64,000 nt of DNA from Methylobacterium sp. R2-1 (GTDB lineage Bacteria; Pseudomonadota; Alphaproteobacteria; Rhizobiales; Beijerinckiaceae): NCBI RefSeq assembly GCF_014191355.1, contig NZ_JACHWM010000013.1, forward strand, positions 124,001 to 188,000, read 5' to 3'. Position 1 is the stretch's first letter. Each line of letters starts with the position of its first letter. A program made the position numbers and the translations under genes. The notes beneath the pieces are model-generated. The model did not search any database. It worked only from the letters and a program-made list of their open reading frames with translations, and was not told the DNA's origin. Of the stretch, positions 1-8,643 are shown one piece after another.

Positions 1-1
1 C

Positions 2-154
2 GGCAGCATCATCGCCGACGGGCGCAAATACCTCCTCAACGCGTGGTGGATCGCCACCATGCCCGGCGTGTTCCTGTGCCTCACGCTGACCGGCATCAAC
101 CTGATCGGCGCCGCGTTCGAGCGCGCCCGCAACACGATCCACGGGGGCGCCTGA
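2..154 (+). CDS. ABC transporter permease, C-terminal end (partial)
   Basis: Only the last 50 residues are in the window; the gene starts before base 1. The tail contains a hydrophobic segment (MPGVFLCLTLTGINLIGAAF) followed by a short basic end. This is how DppC/OppC-type inner-membrane permeases of the peptide/nickel ABC family finish (typically ...GDxLRDxLDP). Its TGA overlaps the ATG of the next gene, a fused Dpp-type ATPase, which supports the assignment. It would form half of the membrane channel of the importer. The substrate cannot be read from this fragment. Confidence 0.75.
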   Translation, partial: GSIIADGRKYLLNAWWIATMPGVFLCLTLTGINLIGAAFERARNTIHGGA

Positions 155-1992
155 TGGACCCGGTGCTCTCCGTCCGCGACCTCTCCGTCGCCCTCACCCT
201 CCCCGGGCGTGAGCGAAAAATCCTCGACGGCATCGGCTTTGACGTCGCCCCGCGGGAAATCGTCGGCGTGGTCGGCGCCTCGGGCGCGGGCAAGACGGTG
301 CTGTCGCGGGCCGTGGTCAACTGGATCGCGGCCCCGCTCGCCATCCGCTCCGGTACCGTGTCCTTCCGCGGCCAGAACCTGCTGGCGCTGCCGCCACGGG
401 CGATGCGAGGGCTTCGCCGCGACATCGCCTATGTCGGCGCCGACCCGATGGGCGCCCTCGACCCGACCCTGCCGGTCGGGCGCCAGATCGTCGAGAAGCT
501 GCGCGCGGTGATGCCGGAGGTGGGCCGCCGAGAGGCGCAGGCGCGCGTGATCGCCCTGCTCGACGCCGTGCGCATCCCCTCGGCTACCGCGCGTTTCCAC
601 GATTACCCGTCGCAGTTCTCCGGCGGGATGATGCAGCGCGCGCTCATCGTCGACGCCATGGTCTCGAACCCGGCTTTGCTCGTCGCCGACAACGTGACCC
701 AGCCCCTCGACGTGACGGTGGCCGCCCAGGTGATCCGCCTGATGCGCGAACTCACCGAGCGTTTCGAAACCGCGATCCTGTTCGTCTCCTCCTCGCTGCC
801 CGTGGCCCGCGAGGCGGCGAGCCGCACTCTGGTGATCGATGCGGGGCGTCTGGTCGAGGAACAGCCGACGGAGGCGCTGATCGCCACGCCGCGCCACGCC
901 TACACCCGCGATCTCGTGGCCCAGATCCCGGTGATCTGGGGCGAGCGGCCGAGCCTGCCCGCGGCTCCGAGGGCCGCCGGCGCGCGCCCCGCCGAGGCGA
1001 TCATCAGCCTGCGGGACGTGTCGCAGACCTACCGGGTGAAGCGGCGCGGGAGCTTTGCCGGCACGAGCGCGCTGCGGGCCGTGCGCAACGTCACCTTCGA
1101 CATCGCCAAGGGCGACAGCTTCGCCGTGGTCGGCGAATCCGGCTGTGGCAAGTCCACCCTGATGCGGCTGCTGAGCCGCCTTGAGCGCCCGAGCGGCGGC
1201 AGCGTGCTGTGCGAGGGCCGCGACATCGCCGGTCTGTCGGGGGCCGAACTCCTCGGCTTCCGCCGCAAGCTGCAACTGGTGCTGCAGGACCCGTTCAACT
1301 CGCTGCCGCCGCGCACCGGCATCGGCGCTATGCTGGAGGCGCCCCTGCGCACCCACGGCTGGCGTGACGCGAAAAAAATCCGCGAGCGGGTGCGCGCGGT
1401 GATGGACGATGTGGGCCTGCCCGTCGCGCTCTACGACGACCTGCCGCTCGGGCTCTCGGCCGGGCAGCGCCAGAGGGTCAACGTCGCTCGCGCCATGGTG
1501 CTCGAGCCCGAGATCCTGCTCATGGACGAGACGCTCTCGGCCCTCGACCAGACCGAGCAGTTCAAGCTGCTGGCGTTGTTCGAGAAACTCCAGCGCGCGC
1601 ACGGGCTGACCTACATCTACATCAGCCACGACCTCGCGATGGTGCGCAAAGCCTGCAACCGCATCGCGGTGATGTATCTCGGCGAGGTCGTCGAACTCGC
1701 CGACAACGAGCGTCTGTTCTTCGATCCCGGCCACCCCTACACCCGCGCCCTGCTCTCGGCGATGCCGGCCCTGGAGGCGCGGCGCTACCGGCCGGAGGAT
1801 TGCCTGATGGAGGGCGAGCCGCCGAGCCCGATCGACCTGCCGCAGGGCTGCGCCTTCCGCTCGCGCTGCCCGCAGGCCTTCGACGCCTGCGCCGTCCATC
1901 CGCCTTTCCTCACCGCGCGCGGCGCGCGCGACTTCGCCGCCTGCCACCGTGTGCCCGGCGCCGGCGCGGCCCTGCTTGCGGGCGCCGCCTGA
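154..1992 (+). CDS. Dipeptide-type ABC transporter, fused double ATP-binding protein
   Basis: 612 residues with two complete ABC cassettes, a DppD-DppF fusion like GsiA. Cassette 1 has Walker A GASGAGKT and signature SGGMMQR. Its Walker B reads LLVADNVTQPLD, so the catalytic Glu expected after the Asp is Asn. Cassette 2 has Walker A GESGCGKST, signature LSAGQRQR and an intact Walker B LLMDETLSALD. The C-terminus carries the oligopeptide-transporter extension with CxxxxxxC-type cysteines (CAFRSRCPQAFDAC), as in DppD/F. The ATG at 154 was chosen because it overlaps the permease stop; longer upstream extensions lie in the permease gene. It powers uptake of a peptide-like or modified amino-acid substrate. 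The asymmetric sites suggest that only the second cassette hydrolyses ATP efficiently (inference). Confidence 0.9.
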   Translation: MDPVLSVRDLSVALTLPGRERKILDGIGFDVAPREIVGVVGASGAGKTVLSRAVVNWIAAPLAIRSGTVSFRGQNLLALPPRAMRGLRRDIAYVGADPMGALDPTLPVGRQIVEKLRAVMPEVGRREAQARVIALLDAVRIPSATARFHDYPSQFSGGMMQRALIVDAMVSNPALLVADNVTQPLDVTVAAQVIRLMRELTERFETAILFVSSSLPVAREAASRTLVIDAGRLVEEQPTEALIATPRHAYTRDLVAQIPVIWGERPSLPAAPRAAGARPAEAIISLRDVSQTYRVKRRGSFAGTSALRAVRNVTFDIAKGDSFAVVGESGCGKSTLMRLLSRLERPSGGSVLCEGRDIAGLSGAELLGFRRKLQLVLQDPFNSLPPRTGIGAMLEAPLRTHGWRDAKKIRERVRAVMDDVGLPVALYDDLPLGLSAGQRQRVNVARAMVLEPEILLMDETLSALDQTEQFKLLALFEKLQRAHGLTYIYISHDLAMVRKACNRIAVMYLGEVVELADNERLFFDPGHPYTRALLSAMPALEARRYRPEDCLMEGEPPSPIDLPQGCAFRSRCPQAFDACAVHPPFLTARGARDFAACHRVPGAGAALLAGAA

Positions 1993-3317
1993 TGCCGCTC
2001 CTTCTCGAGACATCGATGAGATCCATGCCCGACATGATGGCCTTAGCCCCCGTGCGGATCGACCCCGCCCGCCTCCAGGCGATGATGGAGGCGGTCTCCG
2101 CCTTCGGCGGCGGGGCGGACGGCGCGCTGACCCGCCTGACGCTCTCGCAGGAGGACGGGCAGGCGCGCGACTGGCTCGCCGCGTGGTTTTCCGCGCACGG
2201 CTTCACCCCGAAGATCGACGCGATCGGCAACCAGTTCGGTGCTCTGGACTTGGCTGGGCCCGGCGCGCCGACGGTGATGGTCGGCTCGCATCTCGACAGC
2301 CAACCCAATGGCGGGCGCTTCGACGGGACCCTCGGCGTGCTCGCCGCCTGCGAGGCGATCCTCTCCGTGCGCGAGACTCTCGAAGCGGCGGGCATGGCCT
2401 CGGCCTGCAACTTCGCGGTCGCCAACTGGACCAACGAGGAGGGCGCCCGCTTCCAGCCGAGCCTGCTCGGCAGCAGCGTCTTCACCGGTGCGGCCGGGCT
2501 CGACTGGGCGCTGGCCCGGAGCGACGGCGACGGCGTCACCGTGGGCGAGGCCCTGTCGCGGATCGGCTATGTCGGGAGCGATGCCGTGCCGGTGCCGGAC
2601 GCCTTCATCGAACTGCATATCGAAGGCGGACCGATCCTCGAGCGCGAGGGCCTGCGTTTCGGTGCCTTCACCCGCTACTGGGGCGCCACCAAGTACCGCC
2701 TCGCCTTCCTCGGACGCCAAGCCCATACCGGCCCGACGCCGATGGCCGAGCGGCGCGACGCGCTTCTCGGCGCCGCCTACTTGATCGCCGACCTCAAGGC
2801 GATGACGGCCGATTACGGCCTCGACCTGCACACCTCCGTCGGCAGGCTCGAAGTCCGCCCCAACTCGCCCAACACCGTGCCGAGCGAGGCGGTTCTGTTC
2901 ATCGAGCTGCGCTCCGGCTCGCCTGCGATCCTGGAGGAGGCCGAACTCCGGCTGAAGGCCGCCATCGATCTGGCCGCCGCTCGCGCGGAAGTGGGTCACG
3001 AGGTGCGCGCCATCGACCGTCGCGCGGCCGGCCCGATGGCGCCGGGCCTCGTGCGGCTCGCCGAGCGCGCGGCTGCTGCCAACGGCACGACGACCCGCCA
3101 CCTCGACACGATCGGCGGCCACGACGCCGTCAGCCTCAGCGCGGTCTGCCCCTCGGTGGTGCTGGCCGTGCCCTGCCGCGGCGGCGTGATGCACCACCCG
3201 ACCGAGTTCACGAGCCCGGAGGATCAGGCCTTCGGAACGCAGGTGCTCGCCGACATGCTGATGATCCTCGCCACCGAGGGCATGGCCGCCGTCGAGACCG
3301 CGGGAGGGGTCCGATGA
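1992..3317 (+). CDS. M20-family Zn-dependent amidohydrolase (N-carbamoylase/allantoate hydrolase type)
   Basis: About 441 residues of the peptidase M20 / hydantoinase-carbamoylase family, which cleave N-carbamoyl or amide bonds with two metal ions. Visible metal-site motifs are GSHLDSQPNGGRFDGTLGV (His and bridging Asp), TNEEGARF (Glu pair), ELHIEGGPILE (family norm ELHIEQGP; the Gln is Gly here) and the C-terminal GGVMHHPTEF. The start overlaps the transporter stop (ATGA). Later in-frame Met codons at 2016 and 2025 are possible alternatives. It is translationally coupled to the transporter before it and the kinase after it, so it probably processes the imported compound. The substrate is unknown. 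Confidence 0.88.
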   Translation: MPLLLETSMRSMPDMMALAPVRIDPARLQAMMEAVSAFGGGADGALTRLTLSQEDGQARDWLAAWFSAHGFTPKIDAIGNQFGALDLAGPGAPTVMVGSHLDSQPNGGRFDGTLGVLAACEAILSVRETLEAAGMASACNFAVANWTNEEGARFQPSLLGSSVFTGAAGLDWALARSDGDGVTVGEALSRIGYVGSDAVPVPDAFIELHIEGGPILEREGLRFGAFTRYWGATKYRLAFLGRQAHTGPTPMAERRDALLGAAYLIADLKAMTADYGLDLHTSVGRLEVRPNSPNTVPSEAVLFIELRSGSPAILEEAELRLKAAIDLAAARAEVGHEVRAIDRRAAGPMAPGLVRLAERAAAANGTTTRHLDTIGGHDAVSLSAVCPSVVLAVPCRGGVMHHPTEFTSPEDQAFGTQVLADMLMILATEGMAAVETAGGVR

Positions 3318-4294
3318 AGGGGCTGGGCACCCCCGACGACGCGTCGGAGCGGCTGGCCGAGGCCGCCCTGGCCCAGGCTTTCTCCGCGCGGCCCGACCTC
3401 CGGGGAAAGGGGCCGTATTACGCCGTGGCTGTGCCCGGCCTCGCCTCGCCCTCCTATCACGGGGTCGAATCCACGACCTTCCACGTCGCCGAGGCCGAGG
3501 GCGTCGCGCCGAGCCTGTTCCTCAAGGTCTCGGAGCCCTGCGCCGCCGCGCTGCTCGATCCCGCCGCTGCCTTCCGCGCGGCGCAGGCCATCGCTGCGCT
3601 GGGCCTCGCGCCGGAACCGCTGCATTGCGCGGCGGATCAGGGCGCGATCCTGTTCCGATGCCTCGGCCCGGATTGGCGCCCGGCCACCCTCGACAGGCTT
3701 CAGCGGCCGGACAGCATGGCCACGGTGATCGAGGCCTTCCGCCGGATCGGCGCGGGCGAAGCCTTCGGCCGGCCATGGAGCGTGTTCGATGCGATCCGTG
3801 ACCTTCGCGCCCTGCTCGGTGAAGGGGCCGACACCCTGCCGCCCGACGCGTGGTTCCTGTTCGATTGGGCCGAGGCGATCGAGGCGGCACTGACGGCGGC
3901 CGGCACGGATGTCCGCCCGGCCCATGCCGACCCGCACGCCTCCAACCTGTTATTCGGCCCCGGTGGCACCCTGCAGCTCGTCGATTTCGACATGGCCTGC
4001 GACACCGACCCTCATTACCAGCTCGGCGCCTTCCTCAACGAGGCCTGCTCCTTCGAGGCGCCGATGAAGGCCGGCATCGAGATGGCGGAGGGCCGCTTCC
4101 GTCAGGACGTGTTCAACCGCGCCCGTGCCTACGCCGCCGCCGACGACCTGCACTGGGGCTTGCGCGCGCTCGTCATGGACCGGCTCTCGCCACGCCGCGG
4201 GCTCGAATTTCGCAAGTACGCCGCGTGGCGCTTCCTGCGCTGCCGGATGCTCGTCGGCCGGCCGGGCTTCGAGGAAACCCTGAGAGCCTTGTGA
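3314..4294 (+). CDS. Phosphotransferase, APH/choline-kinase fold (1)
   Basis: 326 residues. The Brenner motif HADPHASN (HxDxxxxN) and the metal-binding VDFDMA segment near residues 205-230 mark it as an aminoglycoside phosphotransferase/choline kinase-fold enzyme with an apparently complete active site. It transfers phosphate from ATP to a small hydroxylated molecule. Its ATG overlaps the amidohydrolase stop by four bases, so translation is coupled. A second kinase of the same fold follows after 10 bp and a phosphatase after that. The substrate is not known; a choline- or amino-alcohol-like compound is an inference from fold and from the betaine genes downstream. Confidence 0.8.
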   Translation: MKGLGTPDDASERLAEAALAQAFSARPDLRGKGPYYAVAVPGLASPSYHGVESTTFHVAEAEGVAPSLFLKVSEPCAAALLDPAAAFRAAQAIAALGLAPEPLHCAADQGAILFRCLGPDWRPATLDRLQRPDSMATVIEAFRRIGAGEAFGRPWSVFDAIRDLRALLGEGADTLPPDAWFLFDWAEAIEAALTAAGTDVRPAHADPHASNLLFGPGGTLQLVDFDMACDTDPHYQLGAFLNEACSFEAPMKAGIEMAEGRFRQDVFNRARAYAAADDLHWGLRALVMDRLSPRRGLEFRKYAAWRFLRCRMLVGRPGFEETLRAL

Positions 4295-4304
4295 GGAGAC
4301 GACC

Positions 4305-5240
4305 ATGATCGCTCTGGGCCATGCCGCCACAGAGGCCGAGCACGCCTTCGAGGCGGCCCTGCGCGCCGTTCCGCGCTGGCAGGGGCGCTCGACGCGCTAT
4401 CGGCCGGTGCTCGGCGGGATCAGCAACGTCAACTGGCGCGTCGAGATCGAGGGCGAGCCGCATCCCTACTTCGTCAAGATGCCGGGCCGCGGCACCGAGA
4501 TGTTCATCGACCGCGCCGCCGCCCGGGCCGCCAGCCGGCAGGCGGAGGTGATCGGGCTAGGCCCCCGCACCTTCGACGATCTCGACGCGCACGGCATCGA
4601 GATCGCCGAGTTCGTGGACGGGCGCCGCCCCTCGACCAACCGCGACTTCGCCGATCCGGCCCTGCGGGCGGAAGCGATGCGCGTCTACCGCCGCTTCCAC
4701 GCGGCCCCGCTCCTGCCGCTGACCAAGACCGTGTTCGACATGATCGACGAGCACGACCGGCAGGCCGCCGAACTCGGTGCGCTGCTGCCGCCCGATCAGG
4801 CGTGGCTCACCCGTCAGACCCGGCTGGCGCGGGCGGCTCTGGAGGCCTCGGGCCTCGACCTCGTGCCCTGCTTCAACGATCCGATGCCGGGCAACTTCCT
4901 CATCGGCGAGGATGGCTCGATCCTGCTGATCGACTTCGAATATGCCTCCAACAACGACCGGCTCTACGACATCGCGATCTGGAGCGGGGAGATGTTCTTC
5001 CCTGAGAGCGTCGATCGCGAGCTGATCGAGCAGTATTTCGGCCGCTACGACGAGGCTCTGTTCGCGCGCCTGATGGTGCACAAGGCGCTCGCCGACGTGA
5101 AGTGGTCGACCTGGGCGATGGTGCAGAACCGCATCTCCACCCTCGACTTCGATTTCTACAAGTACGGGATCTGGAAACACATGCGCGCCCGCTCGATCAT
5201 GAACGACCCGCGCTGGCCGCTCTTCCTGAAGGCGCTCTGA
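4305..5240 (+). CDS. Choline/ethanolamine kinase-like phosphotransferase (2)
   Basis: 311 residues of the bacterial choline/ethanolamine kinase (LicA) family. Visible features are an N-terminal GGISNVNWRV nucleotide-loop motif, the catalytic loop CFNDPMPGNFLI and LLIDFEYASNN with the metal-binding Asp. The usual catalytic loop is HNDxxxxN; here the His position is Phe while Asp and Asn are retained. The C-terminal WSTWAMVQ segment is also typical of ChoK-like proteins. A GAGGAG ribosome site lies just before the ATG. It differs clearly from the kinase before it, so the pair is not a recent duplication. The role of the His loss is unclear. Confidence 0.82.
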   Translation: MIALGHAATEAEHAFEAALRAVPRWQGRSTRYRPVLGGISNVNWRVEIEGEPHPYFVKMPGRGTEMFIDRAAARAASRQAEVIGLGPRTFDDLDAHGIEIAEFVDGRRPSTNRDFADPALRAEAMRVYRRFHAAPLLPLTKTVFDMIDEHDRQAAELGALLPPDQAWLTRQTRLARAALEASGLDLVPCFNDPMPGNFLIGEDGSILLIDFEYASNNDRLYDIAIWSGEMFFPESVDRELIEQYFGRYDEALFARLMVHKALADVKWSTWAMVQNRISTLDFDFYKYGIWKHMRARSIMNDPRWPLFLKAL

Positions 5241-5243
5241 GCG

Positions 5244-6050
5244 ATGCGCCTGGCTGATCCCACAACCGGCGCACTCGCCCCGGAAACCATCCTCGCCTTC
5301 GCCGCCGAGCTGGCCGAGGCCGCGCGCCCGATCGCGCGCGCTTATTTCCGCACCCCGCTCGACATCGTGACGAAGGCCGACGAGAGCCCGGTGACGCTGG
5401 CCGACCGCGCCATCGAGGCGCGCCTGCGGGCCCTGATCGAGGCGCGGTTCCCCGATCACGGCATCTTCGGCGAGGAGATGGGCGTGAAGCCCGGCAGAAG
5501 GCCCGGCACCGGGCCGGTCTGGGTAATCGACCCGATCGACGGCACCAAGAGCTTCGTCACCGGCCTGCCGCTGTTCGGCACCCTGATCGCCTTCCTCGAC
5601 GGCGGTCTGCCGGTCGTCGGGCTGATCGACATGCCGGCGCTGGGTGAGCGCTGGACCGGCGTGCCGGGTGAGGCGCGGTTCGGCGACTCACCCGCCCGCA
5701 CCAGCACCTGCCGGAGCCTGTCCGCGGCGCGCTTCTTCACCACCTCGCCCGAGGGCTTCACCGGGGCGGACGAGGCGCGCTACCACCGCCTCAGCGCGAC
5801 AACGGCCCTGCGCCGCTTCGGCGGCGATTGCTACGCCTACGGCCTGCTGGCGAGCGGCCATTGCGACTTGATCGCCGAGACCGGCCTGCAACCTTACGAC
5901 TATATGGCCCTGGTGCCGGTGATCCGGGCGGCGGGCGGCGTGATCACCGACTGGAGCGGCGAGGACCTCTCCCTCCAATCCGACGGGCGGGTGCTCGCGG
6001 CGGCGACGCCGGAACTGCACGCCGAGGCGCTGGCGATCCTGCGGGCGTAG
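5244..6050 (+). CDS. Inositol monophosphatase-superfamily phosphatase, HisN type
   Basis: 268 residues. Motif GEEMG, the metal site WVIDPIDGTKSF and the C-terminal YDYMALVPVIRAAGGVITDW identify the Mg-dependent inositol-monophosphatase fold; the YDYMALVPV block is characteristic of HisN-type histidinol-phosphate phosphatases. It begins 3 bp after the kinase stop, so it is the last gene of the amidase-kinase-kinase run. The genes around it are not for histidine synthesis. It may therefore dephosphorylate another small phosphomonoester in this cluster (inference); a true histidinol phosphatase remains possible. Confidence 0.85.
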   Translation: MRLADPTTGALAPETILAFAAELAEAARPIARAYFRTPLDIVTKADESPVTLADRAIEARLRALIEARFPDHGIFGEEMGVKPGRRPGTGPVWVIDPIDGTKSFVTGLPLFGTLIAFLDGGLPVVGLIDMPALGERWTGVPGEARFGDSPARTSTCRSLSAARFFTTSPEGFTGADEARYHRLSATTALRRFGGDCYAYGLLASGHCDLIAETGLQPYDYMALVPVIRAAGGVITDWSGEDLSLQSDGRVLAAATPELHAEALAILRA

Positions 6051-6173
6051 GGCGACCGAAGCCGGCGGTTTCCCCGCGTCGCGGTTTGCCAAGGGGATGT
6101 CGCTGATGTGGAAGCGACGGGGACCCCGGCGAACAATAATTCCCGAAAGCCAGATACGGCTCGGGAGGTCCCC

Positions 6174-7433
6174 ATGCTCGATGTGACGCCGACCCCGCTT
6201 CAGCGCCTGCTGCGCGAGCGTCGCCCCGGCTACACCCTCGCTGCCCCGTTCTACCTCAGCCCCGAGGTGTTCGAGGCCGACATGGAGATCATCTTCGGAC
6301 GGCACTGGATCTATGTCGGCGTCGAGCCCGACGTGCCGGAGGCCGGCGACGTCATGGTCGTCGATATCGGCAAGACCTCGGTCGCGATCGTGCGCGACGA
6401 CGACAACGAGATCCGCGCCTTCCACAACGTCTGCCGCCACCGCGGCGCCCGCCTCGTCCACGACGAGAAGTCCACGGTCGGCAACCTCGTCTGCCGCTAC
6501 CATTCCTGGACCTACAACCTTGAAGGCAACCTGATCCACGCCGAGCATATGGGCCCGGACTTCAAGAAGGAGTGCCACGGCCTCAAGCCGGTGCATGTCC
6601 GCTCGCTCGCCGGCCTGCTCTTCATCTGCCTCGCCGACGAGCCCCCGGCCGATTTCGACGAGATGGCCGCCCGCCTCGGGCCCTATATCGAGCCGCACAA
6701 CGTGCGCGAGACCAAGGTCGCCTTCCAGAAGGACATCATCGAGCCCGGCAACTGGAAGTTGACGATGGAGAATAACCGCGAATGCTACCATTGCGGGGCC
6801 AACCATCCCGAGCTGACCGTGCCGCTCTTCGCCTACGGCTTCGGCTTCGCCCCCGAGGAGATGGACGAGCACGACCGCGCCCAGGCCGAGCGCTACGGCT
6901 GTCTGCTCAACACCTGCCACGGCGAGTGGGAAGCGGAGGGCTTGCCGTCGAAGGAGATCGACGAACTCGACACGATGGTCACGGGCTTCCGCACCGAGCG
7001 GCTGCCGCTCGACGGTGAGGGCGAGTCCCACACCCTCGACACCAAGGCCGCCTGCAAGAAGCTGCTCGGCAACCTCACCAGCGCCAAGCTCGGCGGCCTC
7101 TCGGTCTGGACGCAGCCGAATTCCTGGCACCACTTCCTCGGCGACCACATCGTCACGTTCTCGGTGCTGCCGCTCGATGCCGAGCGCTCGCTGCTGCGCA
7201 CCAAGTGGCTCGTCCACAAGGACGCGGTCGAGGGCGTGGACTACGACCTCGCCAACCTCACCGGCGTCTGGGAGGCGACGAACGATCAGGACAGCGAACT
7301 CGTCGGCATCTGCCAGCAGGGTGTCGCGAGCCCGGCCTACGAGCCCGGCCCCTACTCGCCGCATACCGAGATGCTCGTGGAAAAATTCTGCAACTGGTAT
7401 GTCGGCCGCATGGCCGCGCATCTGGGGCGCTGA
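6174..7433 (+). CDS. gbcA: Glycine betaine demethylase, Rieske oxygenase subunit
   Basis: 419 residues. The Rieske [2Fe-2S] site is CRHRG (C87, H89) and CRYHSW (C107, H110). The mononuclear iron region NNRECYHCGANHPEL follows around residue 205. This is the ring-hydroxylating-oxygenase alpha fold of GbcA/BmoA, which removes one methyl from glycine betaine to give dimethylglycine and formaldehyde. The ATG at 6174 follows a GGGAGG site; longer starts add a non-conserved stretch. The reductase gene starts 3 bp downstream and the dimethylglycine and sarcosine demethylase genes follow, as in Pseudomonas. Stachydrine demethylase (Stc2) is a close paralog; the dgc/sox context favours betaine. Confidence 0.9.
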   Translation: MLDVTPTPLQRLLRERRPGYTLAAPFYLSPEVFEADMEIIFGRHWIYVGVEPDVPEAGDVMVVDIGKTSVAIVRDDDNEIRAFHNVCRHRGARLVHDEKSTVGNLVCRYHSWTYNLEGNLIHAEHMGPDFKKECHGLKPVHVRSLAGLLFICLADEPPADFDEMAARLGPYIEPHNVRETKVAFQKDIIEPGNWKLTMENNRECYHCGANHPELTVPLFAYGFGFAPEEMDEHDRAQAERYGCLLNTCHGEWEAEGLPSKEIDELDTMVTGFRTERLPLDGEGESHTLDTKAACKKLLGNLTSAKLGGLSVWTQPNSWHHFLGDHIVTFSVLPLDAERSLLRTKWLVHKDAVEGVDYDLANLTGVWEATNDQDSELVGICQQGVASPAYEPGPYSPHTEMLVEKFCNWYVGRMAAHLGR

Positions 7434-7436
7434 GCC

Positions 7437-8570
7437 ATGACGTCGGCCTCCACCTCGGCCGAGCCGGCCGCCGCGCGGCTCGCGGCCTCCGCGCCCTGGG
7501 ATGCGGAGGCCGACGACGCCCTGGTCTGCCTCGCCGTTCGCGACGAGACGCACGACGTGAAGACCTTCGTGCTCGCCCCGAAGGAGCCCCGGCGCTTCGC
7601 CTATGCGCCGGGCCAGTTCCTGACCTTCTCCTTCGAGGTCGGCGGTGAGACGATCCACCGCTGCTACACCATCTCCTCGGCGCCGACGCGGCCGAACGCG
7701 GTCTCGTTCACGGTCAAGCGCGTGCCCGGCGGCCCGGTCTCGAACTGGCTGCACGACAACCTGAAGCCCGGCTCGGTCGTGCGGGCTCTGGGGCCGATGG
7801 GCGAGTTCTCCTGCTTCACCCATCCGGCGAAGAAGTACCTGCTCCTGTCCGGCGGCAGCGGCGTCACGCCGATGATGTCGATGGCGCGCACCTTCCACGA
7901 CCTCGGTGAGGCCCGCGACGTGGCCTTCGTCCACTCCGCCCGCTCGCCCGCCGACATCGTGTTCCGGGGCGAGCTGGAGACGATCGCCCGGCTTGATCCC
8001 GGCTTCCGCTTCCACGCGGTCTGCGAGACCGATTCGCCCAATGAGACTTGGACGGGTCCGAAGGGCCGGCTGTCGCTCGACATCCTGCGTGAGGCGGTGC
8101 CGGACTTTTTGGAGCGCGAAGTCTTCGTCTGCGGCCCCAAGCCCTACATGGACGCCGTGCGGGCGATGCTGAAGGAAGCCGGCTTCGACATGGCCCGGCA
8201 CCATCAGGAGAGCTTCGACTTCGGCGAACTGCCGGAGGCCGAGCAGGAGGCCGCGGCGGAGGCGGGCAAGGAACTCGACGCCGAGGCCGCGCCCACCGGG
8301 GGCGTGCGCACCTTCCGGGTGGAGTTCGCTAAAACCCGCCGGGTGCTCGAATGCCCGGAGAACGAGACGGTGCTCGACGCCGCCCGCAAGGCCGGCATCC
8401 GCCTGCCCTCCTCCTGCGCCAAGGGCCTGTGCGGCACCTGCAAGTCGAAGCTCACCTCCGGTACCGTCGCCATGACCCATGCCGGCGGCATCCGCCAGCG
8501 CGAGATCGACGCCGGCATGGCGCTCTTGTGCTGCTCGAAGCCGACGAGCGACCTCGTCGTCGAACGCTGA
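7437..8570 (+). CDS. gbcB: Glycine betaine demethylase, ferredoxin reductase subunit
   Basis: 377 residues. An FAD-binding ferredoxin-reductase domain comes first (RCYTISSAPT flavin motif, LLSGGSGVTPMMSM NAD-binding region), then a C-terminal plant-type [2Fe-2S] domain with SSCAKGLCGTCKSKL and a last Cys in ALLCCSKP. It passes electrons from NAD(P)H to the GbcA Rieske centre. A flexible acidic/alanine-rich linker (about residues 260-280) joins the two domains. It lies 3 bp after gbcA in one operon. The order of domains matches GbcB and related carnitine/betaine monooxygenase reductases. Confidence 0.9.
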   Translation: MTSASTSAEPAAARLAASAPWDAEADDALVCLAVRDETHDVKTFVLAPKEPRRFAYAPGQFLTFSFEVGGETIHRCYTISSAPTRPNAVSFTVKRVPGGPVSNWLHDNLKPGSVVRALGPMGEFSCFTHPAKKYLLLSGGSGVTPMMSMARTFHDLGEARDVAFVHSARSPADIVFRGELETIARLDPGFRFHAVCETDSPNETWTGPKGRLSLDILREAVPDFLEREVFVCGPKPYMDAVRAMLKEAGFDMARHHQESFDFGELPEAEQEAAAEAGKELDAEAAPTGGVRTFRVEFAKTRRVLECPENETVLDAARKAGIRLPSSCAKGLCGTCKSKLTSGTVAMTHAGGIRQREIDAGMALLCCSKPTSDLVVER

Positions 8571-8643
8571 TCGGGCGGCCGCCCCGGCGGTCGCCCCCGG
8601 TCAGCGTCCCCAAGCTTTCCCCGTTGCCTTCGGGAGTCGTCCC

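Noticed and set aside
43..153. N-terminal extension of the fused ABC ATPase
   Set aside because: This stretch is in the coding frame of the permease end; the ATPase ATG at 154 overlaps the permease stop.
5688..8480. 930-codon open frame on the minus strand opposite the phosphatase, gbcA and gbcB
   Set aside because: It is the codon-biased shadow of three recognisable plus-strand genes; its translation is Arg/Gly/His-rich with no domain.
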